Assembly (NCBI RefSeq): GCF_011090165.1 | Contig: NZ_JAADJT010000014.1 | Coordinates: 62,001-126,000, forward strand | DNA from: Duganella aceris | GTDB taxonomy: Bacteria; Pseudomonadota; Gammaproteobacteria; Burkholderiales; Burkholderiaceae_D | Direction: 5' to 3' | Length of the DNA stretch: 64,000 bases | In this document: positions 26,190 to 34,851 of the stretch, piece after piece | Layout: every line of letters starts with the position of its first letter | Position numbering within the stretch: the first letter of the stretch is position 1 | The notes under the pieces: generated by a model | What the model saw: the letters and a program-made list of their open reading frames with translations, nothing else | Database searches by the model: none | What the model was told of the DNA's origin: nothing | Position numbers and translations under genes: made by a program

Positions 26190-28403
26190 TCAGTTCGATT
26201 CCGGCTTCAGGTTTTTCTTGAAGAAGGCTTCGATGTTGCCGTACACATGGCGCTGCGGCGCGCGGCCCGCGATGCCGTGCTTGCCGCCCGGGTAGGTCAT
26301 CAGCTCGAAGTGCACGTTGCGCTTCACCAGCGCGTCGATCATGCGCGTGGTGTTGGTGAACAGCACATTGTCGTCGGCCATGCCGTGCATCAGCAGCAGC
26401 GGCGATTTCAAACCATCCAGATGCGAGTAGACGCCGCTGTATTCATAGCCGGCCGCGTTCTCTTTCGGCATGCCCATGAACTGCTCGGTGTAGTGGGTGT
26501 CGTACAGCGACCAATCGGTCACCGGCGCCACCGACACGCCCATCGCGATCTTGTCCGACGCTTCGGCCAGCAGGCGCAAGCTCATGAAGCCGCCGTAGCT
26601 CCAGCCGAACACGCCGATGCGCTTGGCGTCGACGAAGGATTGCTGGCCCAGCCATTCGATGCCGGTCAGCTGGTCTTCGACCTCGACCCGGCCCAGTTGC
26701 TTGTAGTTGGCGTCGGTGAAGGCGCGCTCGCGGCGGAACGAACCCCGGTTGTCCAGACGCCAGACCACGAAGCCCTGCTGCGCCATGTACTGGTCGAAGA
26801 AGTTGCCCCATTTGCGCGACACGTGTTGCGAGTGCGGGCCGCCGTAGGTCGACAGGAAGACCGGATACTTCTTCACCGCGCTGAAGTTGCTCGGCTTGAT
26901 GATGGAGTAGTACAGCGTCTGGCCATCCTTGGCCTTCAGCGTGCCGTACTCGGTCTTCAGATGCGCGTCGAGGTACTTGCCGTACGGGTGCGACGCGTTT
27001 AGCTCGTTGTGCTCCAGCCAGCTGATCATCGCGCCGTCGGGACGGCGGATGCTGACCTGCGGCGGGGTGCTTGGATCGGAGTAGGTGTCGACGAACACTT
27101 CGCCGTTGCGGGCGAAGGCCGAATCATGCCAGCCGTCGCCCTGGGTGATGCGGGCCGGCTTGTCGGCGCTGCTGCCATCCAGTTTCAGCGCGTAGGTCTG
27201 GCTGTCGACCACGGCGTCGCGGTTCGATTGCACGAACACGCGGCCGGTCTTCTCGTCCAGCGCCAGCAGGCGGTCGATGCCCCATTCGCCTTTGCTGATC
27301 GCGTGCAGCAGTTTGCCGTTCATATCGTACAGATACAGGTGCTTGCGGCCGCTGCGCTCGGACGACCAGACGAAGCCCTTGCCGTTGCCGAGGAAACGCA
27401 GGTCGTCGAAGATGCTGACCCAGGTCGGCGAGGTTTCGGTGATCAGCACGCGCTGCGCCAGCGTGGCGGCGTCGACCGAGATCAGCTCCAGTTTTTTCTG
27501 GTCGCGGCTCTGGCGTTGGAACAGCAGCGCCTTGGCGTCGCTGCTCCAATCGGCGCGCACCAGATAGATGTCCTGGTTGGCGCCCAGGTCGACGTTGCGG
27601 ATCGCGCCATCGCCCAGCGCGACGATCTTCAGCTGCACCAGCACGTTCGGATCGCCGGCGGCCGGGTAGCGCTGCTCGACCACTTCGGTGCGGTCGGCGA
27701 AGATTTCAAACCGGCGCACCACCGGCACCGGCGCTTCATCGTAGCGCTTGTAGGCGATGGCGGAATCGTCCGGCGCCCAGTAGTAGCCGGTGGTCTGCGA
27801 CATTTCTTCCTGCGCCACGAACTCGGCCTCGCCGTTGTGCACGGTGCCCTTGCCATCGCTGGTCAGCTGCTTTTCCTTGCCGGTGCTCAGGTCGATGACG
27901 AACAGATTCTGGTCGCGCACGAAGGAAACGTAGCGGCCCTTCGGCGAAATCTTCGGATCGAGCACGTTGCCGGAGGCGACCATGCGCGCCGCGTCCGGTT
28001 TGCTGACGTCGATCAGGTACAGGTTGCCGGCGATCGGCACCAGCAGCTGCTTACCGTCCGGCGACCAGCTGTAGCTCAGGATGCCCTTCAGGCTGGCGGT
28101 GCGCTCGCGCTCGCGGCGCGCCTTCTCGGCGTCCGACAGCTGCTCGTTCGGCACCAGGATTTGCGAGTCGACCAGGCGGTGCGTGGTCTTGTCCTTGAGG
28201 TTGTACTCCCACAGGTCGAGCTGGAACTGGTTGTCTTCGCGGCCGCGCAGGAAGGTGACGCGGGCGCCGTCCGGCGAGACTTTCAAACTGCGCACGCCGG
28301 GACCGCTGAGCGAGGTGTCGCCGTGGATGCGGTCCAGCGTGAGTTTTTCGGCCGAGGCGTTGGCGCCGGCCAGCAGGGCGAGGAAGCAGAGTATGAAGCG
28401 CAT
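26190..28403 (-). CDS. Dipeptidyl-peptidase IV-type serine peptidase (S9B)
   Basis: An exported prolyl dipeptidase of 737 residues. A signal peptide (FILCFLALLAGANASA) is followed by an eight-bladed propeller (DPPIV N-terminal domain) with the substrate Glu pair region FVAQEEMSQTTGYYW near residue 200. The C-terminal alpha/beta hydrolase has the nucleophile in GVFGWSYGGFMS (near 612), the Asp in MHGMADDNVLF and the His in GGKHGIAG. It would release X-Pro dipeptides from peptides in the periplasm. It is monocistronic. Confidence 0.92.
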   Translation of the reverse strand: MRFILCFLALLAGANASAEKLTLDRIHGDTSLSGPGVRSLKVSPDGARVTFLRGREDNQFQLDLWEYNLKDKTTHRLVDSQILVPNEQLSDAEKARRERERTASLKGILSYSWSPDGKQLLVPIAGNLYLIDVSKPDAARMVASGNVLDPKISPKGRYVSFVRDQNLFVIDLSTGKEKQLTSDGKGTVHNGEAEFVAQEEMSQTTGYYWAPDDSAIAYKRYDEAPVPVVRRFEIFADRTEVVEQRYPAAGDPNVLVQLKIVALGDGAIRNVDLGANQDIYLVRADWSSDAKALLFQRQSRDQKKLELISVDAATLAQRVLITETSPTWVSIFDDLRFLGNGKGFVWSSERSGRKHLYLYDMNGKLLHAISKGEWGIDRLLALDEKTGRVFVQSNRDAVVDSQTYALKLDGSSADKPARITQGDGWHDSAFARNGEVFVDTYSDPSTPPQVSIRRPDGAMISWLEHNELNASHPYGKYLDAHLKTEYGTLKAKDGQTLYYSIIKPSNFSAVKKYPVFLSTYGGPHSQHVSRKWGNFFDQYMAQQGFVVWRLDNRGSFRRERAFTDANYKQLGRVEVEDQLTGIEWLGQQSFVDAKRIGVFGWSYGGFMSLRLLAEASDKIAMGVSVAPVTDWSLYDTHYTEQFMGMPKENAAGYEYSGVYSHLDGLKSPLLLMHGMADDNVLFTNTTRMIDALVKRNVHFELMTYPGGKHGIAGRAPQRHVYGNIEAFFKKNLKPESN

Positions 28404-28497
28404 GGAGTCTCTCTAATTGGGCGAATCCAAGACGATACCAGACGGCGACAGCTGTGGCGAGATGGCAAGATTCTGAATCCGCGCCGGAAAACCGTTT

Positions 28498-29901
28498 TTA
28501 GTTCGGCGCCGGCCGGAGCTTGGCCTGCGCGCGCGCCAGCGACAGCCGCTGCAGGGACCAGCTGAGCAGCACCGCCGCCACCGTCAGGCCGATCACCAGC
28601 CCGATCCAGAAGCCGGCCGCCGCCATGGGCCGCGCCGGCGTCCACGGCAGCCAGCCCGGCGCCAGGCCCAGCCAGCAGCCCAGCGGCAGCGCGAAGCCCC
28701 AGAACGCCAGCAGCTGGATCTGCATCGGCTGGCGCGTCACCTTGTAGCCGCGGATCGCGCACGACGTCGCGACCTGGGCCGCGTCGGACAGCTGGAACAG
28801 CGCGGCGAACAGCAGCAGGTGCGCGCACAGCTGCTGCACCGCCGGATCGGAAGTGTAGGCGCGCGCGATCTGGTCGCGGAACAGCACGATGCCCAGCGCC
28901 GACAGCACGCCGAACAGCAGCGACATCCAGACCCCGGTCCAGGCCACGAAGCGCGCCTTGGCCGGATCGCCTTCGCCCAGGCTCTGGCCGACGCGCGTGA
29001 TCAGCGCGATGCCGAAGCTGAGCGGCACCATGAAAGTCAGCGAGGAAAAGTTCAGCGCGATCTGGTGCGCGGAAATCTCCACCACGCCGAAGCGCGCCAC
29101 CAGCAGGCTGACCGCGCCGAAGGCGCTGACCTCGGCGAAGTAGGTGACGCCGATCGGCAGGCCGAGCCGCAGCATCGAACGGATCTCCGGCCAGTGCGGC
29201 CACTCCCAGTGCGTCAGCGGATAGGTGGCCGCGTAGGCCGGCGCGGCGCGCATCCAGGCCAGCATGGCGAACAGCATCAGCCACATGCACAGGCCGGTCG
29301 AGACCGCGCAACCGACCCCGCCCAGCGCCGGCAAGCCCAAGTTGCCGAACACCAGCAGCCAGTTGACGAACACGTTGAACAGCAGGCCGAGGATCGCGAT
29401 CGCCATCACCGGCTTGGTCTGGTTGATGCTGGTGCTGTAGCCGTACAGCGCGCGGTAGGCGGCGAACGGCGGCAGGCCGATGCTGATGATGTGGACGAAC
29501 AGCGACGCCTGCCGCTGCACGTGCGGCGACAAATACAGGTAGTCGAACAGCAGCGTCGCCAGATTGGCCAGCAGCATCGCCGCCACGCCGACGCCGAGCG
29601 CCTTCCACAGCGACTGGCGCACCGCGTGCGGGATCTTGCCCAGCGTGCCGGCGCCGACGTCGTGCGCCACCACGCTGTTGATCGCCATCATGGTGCCGCT
29701 GACGGTGACCAGCACGATCGACCAGATCGACGCCCCCAGCGACACGGCCGCCAGCTCGTCGGCGCTGGTGTGGCCGGTCATGGCGACATCGGCCACGCCC
29801 ATGCCGACCGTGGCCAGCTGGCCGATCAGCACCGGCCAGGCCAGCCGCCACAGGGCGGCGGCTTCGCGGCGGAAATTGGAGAGGGTGAAGGTGTGCGGCA
29901 T
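28498..29901 (-). CDS. MATE-family multidrug/cation antiporter (NorM-like)
   Basis: A 467-residue inner-membrane transporter with about 12 helices. The MATE halves are visible: WPVLIGQLATVGMGVADVAMTGH near residue 20 and LGLPIGVTYFAEVSAFGAVSLLVARFG near 250. It exports cationic compounds using a Na+ or H+ gradient. Substrate is unknown and no adjacent regulator is seen. It is a single gene on the minus strand, followed by 94 bp without features before the peptidase gene. Confidence 0.92.
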   Translation of the reverse strand: MPHTFTLSNFRREAAALWRLAWPVLIGQLATVGMGVADVAMTGHTSADELAAVSLGASIWSIVLVTVSGTMMAINSVVAHDVGAGTLGKIPHAVRQSLWKALGVGVAAMLLANLATLLFDYLYLSPHVQRQASLFVHIISIGLPPFAAYRALYGYSTSINQTKPVMAIAILGLLFNVFVNWLLVFGNLGLPALGGVGCAVSTGLCMWLMLFAMLAWMRAAPAYAATYPLTHWEWPHWPEIRSMLRLGLPIGVTYFAEVSAFGAVSLLVARFGVVEISAHQIALNFSSLTFMVPLSFGIALITRVGQSLGEGDPAKARFVAWTGVWMSLLFGVLSALGIVLFRDQIARAYTSDPAVQQLCAHLLLFAALFQLSDAAQVATSCAIRGYKVTRQPMQIQLLAFWGFALPLGCWLGLAPGWLPWTPARPMAAAGFWIGLVIGLTVAAVLLSWSLQRLSLARAQAKLRPAPN

Positions 29902-30061
29902 GGGCGGTCGGGACGGCGGGAAACCGCAGATTCTACCGCGCCGCGCCGGGCGCGATTACAATTGCTTGCAAATCGGCCAAAATTTCTGTCAGCCAACCCG
30001 CGGGGGCGCGCGTTGTGGGCGGGCGGACAGGCCGCTTCCCTCACTTTATTCGCTATTCATC

Positions 30062-30688
30062 ATGAAACCATTCTTCTCCCGTCTGATCCAAACCGCCTCG
30101 TTGGCGACCGCGTTGCTGGCCGGCGCCGCGCACGCCGGCGAGCTGACGCTGTTCACCGATTCCGAATTCCGCGGCCCCTCGATCTCGCTGCGCGACGGCA
30201 CGCCGGACCTGGTGCAACGCGGCTTCAACGACCGCACCTCGAGCGTGGTGGTGCGCTCCGGCACCTGGGAGCTGTGCGAACACGCCGGCTTCCAGGGGCA
30301 CTGCATCGTGCTGGAACGCGGCGAGTACCGCGTACTGGAAGGCTTCAACGACAAGGTGTCGTCGGTGCGCGAAATCAGTGATCGCGGCGACCGTGGCGAT
30401 CGCGGCGGCCGTGGCGGACGCGGCGACCACGACGGCCGGCGCGAACCGATCGTGCTGTTCGCCCAAGCCGGCTTCGGCGGCCGCCGCGCCGAGCTGCACA
30501 ACGACGTGCGCAAGCTGGACGACTACGACTTCAACGACCGCGCCGGCTCGGTGATCGTCAACGAGGGCGAGTGGGAACTGTGCGAGCATGCCGAATTCCG
30601 CGGCCACTGCATCGTGCTGCGCCCGGGCCGCTACGAATTCCTCGATGACATGAACAACCGCATCTCGTCGCTGCGCCGGGTGCGCTGA
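30062..30688 (+). CDS. Exported beta/gamma-crystallin-type protein with two domains
   Basis: 208 residues: signal peptide (SLATALLAGAAHA), crystallin domain 1 (about 26-107; LTLFTDSEFRGPSISL, WELCEHAGFQGHCIVLERGEY), a charged linker of RGD/RGG repeats (about 108-128) and domain 2 (IVLFAQAGFGGRRAEL, WELCEHAEFRGHCIVLRPGRYEF, ISSLRRVR). Each domain has two Greek-key motifs and a Cys pair in CEHAxFxGHC. Microbial members often bind calcium, but the usual N/D-N/D-x-x-S/T-S site is partly visible only as DRTSS, DKVSS and NRISS, so calcium binding is plausible but not assured. Confidence 0.82.
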   Translation: MKPFFSRLIQTASLATALLAGAAHAGELTLFTDSEFRGPSISLRDGTPDLVQRGFNDRTSSVVVRSGTWELCEHAGFQGHCIVLERGEYRVLEGFNDKVSSVREISDRGDRGDRGGRGGRGDHDGRREPIVLFAQAGFGGRRAELHNDVRKLDDYDFNDRAGSVIVNEGEWELCEHAEFRGHCIVLRPGRYEFLDDMNNRISSLRRVR

Positions 30689-30761
30689 TCGGTGCGCCGC
30701 CACACGCACGCTCCCGGCATTTACGCTAGACTGGCGACGATGCATTACGGGAGCGTGCGAC

Positions 30762-31697
30762 GTGGAATACAAGGATTATTACCAAACCCTGGGCGTGGCC
30801 AAGACGGCCTCCGAGGATGAGATCAAGAAGGCATACCGCAAGCTGGTCCGGAAATACCATCCGGACGTCAGCAAGGAAGCGGACGCGCAAAAGAAAACCC
30901 AGGAACTGAACGAAGCCTACGGCGTCCTCGGCGACGCTGAAAAGCGCAGCGCCTATGACGAGCTGGGACGCGGCCACCAATACCGCGCCGGACAGGAATT
31001 CCGTCCGCCGCCGGAATGGGGGCGCGGCTTCGGCAACGGCGCGCAGGGTCATCCGGGGCAGGGCGGCTTCGCCGGCGCCGACCAGAGCGACTTCTTCGCC
31101 GACCTGTTCGCCAACCTGGGCGGCGGCGGCCGGCGCCGCCAGGCGCCACGGCGCGGCGAGGACAGCCACGCCAGCATCACCATCGACCTGGCCGACAGCT
31201 ACACCGGCGCCACCCGCACCATCGGCCTGATGGTGGCCGAGCGCGACGCGCAGGACCGCATCGTCACGCGCGAGCGCAACCTCAGCGTCAACATTCCCAA
31301 GGGGGTGACCGCCGGGCAGCAATTGCGCCTGTCGGGCCAGGGCCAGCCGGGCGCGGCCGGGCCGGGCGACTTGTATCTGCAGATCGAATTCCGCGCCAAC
31401 GCCCGCTACCGCATCGACGGCCGCGACGTCTACGAGACGGTGCCGGTGGCGCCGTGGGAAATGGCGCTGGGCGGCGAGATCGAGGTGGCCACGCCGTCGG
31501 GCAAGGTCACCGTCACGGTGCCGGCCGGCTCGCAGAGCGGGCGCAAGCTGCGCCTGCGCGGACGCGGCATTCCCGGCAAGGAAGCGGGCGACTTGTACCT
31601 GCTGCTGGAGGTGGCGCTGCCGCCGGCCAACACCGACAAGGCGCGCGAACTGTATCAAACCATGGCGCGCGAGATGGCGTTCAACCCGCGCGCGTGA
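30762..31697 (+). CDS. cbpA: Curved DNA-binding protein CbpA (DnaJ-type co-chaperone)
   Basis: A 311-residue class-B J-protein: J domain with HPD at residues 31-33 (KYHPDVSKEADA), a Gly-rich linker, and two C-terminal substrate-binding domains (ISVNIPKGV-like block LSVNIPKGVTAGQQLRL and KLRLRGRGIPGKEAGDLYL). There is no zinc-finger region, as expected for CbpA. It starts at GTG 30762 after GGGAG. It is followed 22 bp later by its inhibitor gene cbpM, the usual pair. Confidence 0.92.
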   Translation: MEYKDYYQTLGVAKTASEDEIKKAYRKLVRKYHPDVSKEADAQKKTQELNEAYGVLGDAEKRSAYDELGRGHQYRAGQEFRPPPEWGRGFGNGAQGHPGQGGFAGADQSDFFADLFANLGGGGRRRQAPRRGEDSHASITIDLADSYTGATRTIGLMVAERDAQDRIVTRERNLSVNIPKGVTAGQQLRLSGQGQPGAAGPGDLYLQIEFRANARYRIDGRDVYETVPVAPWEMALGGEIEVATPSGKVTVTVPAGSQSGRKLRLRGRGIPGKEAGDLYLLLEVALPPANTDKARELYQTMAREMAFNPRA

Positions 31698-31719
31698 GCA
31701 AGAACCTGGAGGAGCGAAG

Positions 31720-32028
31720 ATGGGACAAGCGATCGTAACGGCGGTGCTGGTCGACGAGGCCGCGCTGACCCTGGAGGAACTGGCGCAGGCCTGCGCCGTC
31801 GAGCCGGACTGGGTGGTGCAGCGGGTGCGCACCGGCATCCTGCTCGACAGCGCGCCGCAGGACAGCGTCTACTGGCGCTTCACCAGCGCCGACCTGGTGC
31901 GGGCGCGCCGGCTGTGCCAGGTCGAACGCGACTTCGAAGCCAACGACGACGTCGCCGCGCTGGTGGTGGACCTGTCGGAGGAAATCCGCCGCCTGCGCGG
32001 CAAGCTCAGCGCCGCCGGAGTGAAATAG
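31720..32028 (+). CDS. cbpM: Chaperone modulatory protein CbpM
   Basis: A 102-residue MerR-like small protein that binds the J domain of CbpA and blocks its co-chaperone and DNA-binding activity. The pattern LTLEELAQACAVEPDWVVQRVRTGIL and the C-terminal helix AALVVDLSEEIRRLRGKL match the family. GGAG lies 7 nt before the ATG. Its last 23 bases overlap the 3' end of the convergent lysR gene. Confidence 0.88.
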   Translation: MGQAIVTAVLVDEAALTLEELAQACAVEPDWVVQRVRTGILLDSAPQDSVYWRFTSADLVRARRLCQVERDFEANDDVAALVVDLSEEIRRLRGKLSAAGVK

Positions 32029-33130
32029 GTCCCGGCTCGGCCACGCCCGGCGGCGGCGTCTTCGAGCCGGCGCGGCGCGCCGCCGCCGTGCCCGGCGTCG
32101 GCATGCCCGGCCCCGGCGTGCTGGTCATCGGCGCGCCGGCCGGCTTGCGGCCCATGGCCTGGTCCAGCAGCTCGCCGTAGCTGTGGCCCGGCGCCGCCGG
32201 TTGCGGGATGTCGTCTTCGGGCGGACGCAGCGTCGGATCGGACAGCGCCAGGAACTGCCCCATCAGCCAGGTCGCGGCCGGCCCCGGCTGCTCGTCGCCA
32301 CGGTTGATCACATAGATCGGGAAGCTGAACGAGCTGCCCTCGTTGATGTCGAGCTGCACCAGCCGGCCCGCTTCCAGATCCCAATGCACCATCTCCACCG
32401 GCATATTGCCCCAGCCGATGCCGCTGCGCAGCAGCGCGTGCTTGGAGCTCAGGTCGCCCAGACGCCAGTCGCGCAGCGCCATCACGCCGAAGTCCTGGCC
32501 GGCGGTCAGGGTGCTGCGGTCGGTCAGCACCAGCTGGGTGTGTTCGCGCAACACCGCGCTGGGAATCTTGCCCTCGATCTGCGCCAGCGGATGGTTGGGC
32601 GAGGCCACCGGCACCATGGTGACGAAGCCGCAGCTCTGGCGCTCGATGTGGTCCGGCGTGCCCGGCATCCAGCCGCTGATGCCGATGTGGCAGGTGCGCT
32701 CCATCACCAGCTGCGTCACCGCCCCCAGCGCCTCCATGCGCAGCCGCATCGACACGGTGGGGAACTCCTTCTGGAAGGCGTGCAGGATGCGCACCAGGGT
32801 GCAGGTGGAGAACATCACGTCGACCACGATCGACACCTCGGCCTCCAGCCCGGTCGACAGCGCCTTGGCGCGGGCGCGCATGCCGTCCACCTTCAGCGAC
32901 ACGGCGCGGGCGTCGGCCAGCAGCGCCTTGCCGGCCTCGGTCAGGGTCGGCTTGCGCTTGCTGCGGTCGAGCAGCTCGACGTTCAGCTGCTCCTCCAGGT
33001 TGGCGATGGTGTAGCTGATCACCGACTGGGTGCGGTGCAAGGCCCGCGCCGCATGGGCGAAGCCGCCATGGTCGATGACGGCGATGAACACGCGCAGCTG
33101 GTCGAGGGAGGGAAGGCCGGGATCTCGCAT
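32006..33130 (-). CDS. LysR-family regulator with an unusual C-terminal tail, divergent to azoR
   Basis: A 374-residue LysR protein: helix-turn-helix in residues 8-65 (LDQLRVFIAVIDHGGFAHAARALHRTQSVISY), then a substrate-binding domain. Typical LysR proteins end near residue 300-310; this one continues for about 70 residues rich in Pro, Gly and Ala (GMPTPGTAAARRAGSKTPPPG). It is divergent to azoR and probably regulates it through the ATCGAT boxes in the 107-bp gap. Confidence 0.88.
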   Translation of the reverse strand: MRDPGLPSLDQLRVFIAVIDHGGFAHAARALHRTQSVISYTIANLEEQLNVELLDRSKRKPTLTEAGKALLADARAVSLKVDGMRARAKALSTGLEAEVSIVVDVMFSTCTLVRILHAFQKEFPTVSMRLRMEALGAVTQLVMERTCHIGISGWMPGTPDHIERQSCGFVTMVPVASPNHPLAQIEGKIPSAVLREHTQLVLTDRSTLTAGQDFGVMALRDWRLGDLSSKHALLRSGIGWGNMPVEMVHWDLEAGRLVQLDINEGSSFSFPIYVINRGDEQPGPAATWLMGQFLALSDPTLRPPEDDIPQPAAPGHSYGELLDQAMGRKPAGAPMTSTPGPGMPTPGTAAARRAGSKTPPPGVAEPGPISLRRR

Positions 33131-33136
33131 AATAAA

Positions 33137-33151
33137 ATCGATTTTATCGAT
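33137..33151. promoter_or_regulatory. Candidate LysR binding site between lysR and azoR
   Basis: ATCGAT-TTT-ATCGAT is a 15-bp dyad (LysR boxes are T-N11-A dyads). A third ATCGAT lies at 33179-33184, about 20 bp before a TATGAT that could be the azoR -10. This suits recognition and activation half-sites. Confidence 0.5.
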
Positions 33152-33237
33152 AGGTAGGATTTAAATTTCGGGTATTTCATCGATATTAAACCCGTTCTAT
33201 GATGCTTGCAATCCCTCACTCCTAAGGAAACAGCATC

Positions 33238-33849
33238 ATGGCAAAAATTCTTCACATCGACAGCAGCGTGCGCAACACCGGTTCCCTGTCGCGTCAACTG
33301 GGCGGCGAGTTCATCGCCAAACTGCAGGCCGCCGACGCCTCGACCACCGTGGTCACCCGCGACCTGGCCGCCAATCCGGTGCCGCACCTGAACGAACTGG
33401 TGATGGGCGCCTACTTCACCCCGGCCGAGCAGCGCAACGCCGAGCAGGCGCACGCCATCAAGACCTCCGACGCCCTGGTCGACGAGCTGCTGGCCGCCGA
33501 CACCATCGTCATCGGCGCGCCGATGTACAACTTCTCGGTGACCTCCGGCCTGAAGGCCTGGATCGACGCCATCGCCCGCGCCGGCCGCACCTTCCAGTAC
33601 GGCGCCAACGGTGCCGAAGGCCTGGTCACCGGCAAGAAAGTGTACATCTTCGTCGCCACCGGCGCCGCCTACAGCGCCGGCCCCTACGCCGCCTACGACT
33701 ACGTCACCACCTACCTGCGCGCCGTGCTCGGCTTCCTGGGCATGACCGACGTCACCTTCATCGTGGCCGAAGGCGTGGCGATGGGCGAAGAGGCCGTCGC
33801 CGCCGCGATCGCCAAGAGCCGCAGCCAGATCGAAGCCATCGCCGCCTGA
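33238..33849 (+). CDS. azoR: FMN-dependent NADH:quinone/azo reductase
   Basis: A 203-residue flavodoxin-fold reductase: MAKILHIDSSVRNTGSLSRQL binds FMN phosphate, GAPMYNFSVTSGLKAWIDAIARAGRTF is the AzoR signature near residue 97, and VTGKKVYIFVATGAAY follows. It reduces quinones and azo dyes in the cytoplasm. The divergent LysR gene and the dyad between them suggest induction by electrophiles or quinones, as for other LysR-azoR pairs (inference). Confidence 0.92.
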   Translation: MAKILHIDSSVRNTGSLSRQLGGEFIAKLQAADASTTVVTRDLAANPVPHLNELVMGAYFTPAEQRNAEQAHAIKTSDALVDELLAADTIVIGAPMYNFSVTSGLKAWIDAIARAGRTFQYGANGAEGLVTGKKVYIFVATGAAYSAGPYAAYDYVTTYLRAVLGFLGMTDVTFIVAEGVAMGEEAVAAAIAKSRSQIEAIAA

Positions 33850-33873
33850 TTCCAACGTTCCGCGCCGCAAACC

Positions 33874-33893
33874 AAGCCCCGCCTGCGGGGCTT
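33874..33893 (+). terminator. azoR terminator
   Basis: A 9-bp stem AAGCCCCGC / GCGGGGCTT with a 2-nt loop is followed by TTC. Confidence 0.75.
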
Positions 33894-33942
33894 TTCACGT
33901 TGCTGCGGTATCATGTTAGGCATACAACGTAATGGAGCCTAC

Positions 33943-34851
33943 ATGAAACGGAATCTGCACCTGCTCGTCATCGATCCGCAGAACGATTTCTGCGATCTGC
34001 CGGACGCCTACCGGCCGCAGGATCCGGTCGCGCGCCAGTTGCTGGCGCCGTCGCTGCCGGTGCCCGGCGCCCACCAGGACATGCTGCGCCTGGCCGGCCT
34101 GATCAACCGCGGCCGCGCCGGCCTGACGGCGATCAGCGTCACGCTCGACTCGCACCACCGTTTCGACATCGCCCACCCGACCTTCTGGATCGCCGCCGAC
34201 GGCGCGCCGGTGTCGCCGTTCACCGAAATCACCGCCGCCGACGTGCGCGCCAGGAAATACCTGCCGCGCCACCCGGCCGCCTTGCCGCTGGCGCTGAACT
34301 ACCTCGACAAGCTGGAAGCGGCCGGCCGCTACCAACTGATGGTGTGGCCGGTGCACTGCGAAATCGGCACCTGGGGCAACAACGTCCACGCCGACGTGCG
34401 CGCCGCCTACAGCCACTGGGAGGAAGCGTCGCTGGGCATCGTCGCCAAGCTGGCCAAGGGCTCCAACCCGTGGACCGAGCACTATTCCGCCGTGATGGCC
34501 GAAGTGCCCGACGTCGACGACCCGGACACCCAGTTCAACTTCAAGTTCGTCGACAACCTGGCCGAGGCCGACCATATCTACATCGCCGGCGAGGCGGGCA
34601 GCCACTGCGTCAAGGCCACCGTCGAGCACATCGCCGACTATTTCGCCGAACACCACGGCGCCGCGTCGCTGGCCAGGCTGACGCTGATCACCGACTGCAT
34701 CAGCCCGGTGACCGGCTTCGAACCGCAATACCACGCCTTCCTGCAAGCGATGCGGGCGCGCGGCGTGCGCCTGCTGCAGGCGGCCGACGTGCTGCCGGAG
34801 CTGATGGCCAACGCCAACCTGGCGCCGCAGCCGCAGCTGGAGAACGAATGA
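33943..34851 (+). CDS. Isochorismatase-fold hydrolase, probable nicotinamidase
   Basis: A 302-residue cysteine hydrolase. Likely catalytic residues are the Asp in LVIDPQNDFCDLP (near residue 11) and the Cys in IAGEAGSHCVKATVEHI (near 225); SVTLDSHHRFDIAHP gives the metal-binding Asp/His pair seen in nicotinamidases. It is about 90 residues longer than PncA. Its stop overlaps the start of pncB (ATGA), which supports nicotinamide deamidation to nicotinate for the next enzyme. GGAG precedes the ATG at 33943. Substrate is inferred from context. Confidence 0.78.
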   Translation: MKRNLHLLVIDPQNDFCDLPDAYRPQDPVARQLLAPSLPVPGAHQDMLRLAGLINRGRAGLTAISVTLDSHHRFDIAHPTFWIAADGAPVSPFTEITAADVRARKYLPRHPAALPLALNYLDKLEAAGRYQLMVWPVHCEIGTWGNNVHADVRAAYSHWEEASLGIVAKLAKGSNPWTEHYSAVMAEVPDVDDPDTQFNFKFVDNLAEADHIYIAGEAGSHCVKATVEHIADYFAEHHGAASLARLTLITDCISPVTGFEPQYHAFLQAMRARGVRLLQAADVLPELMANANLAPQPQLENE

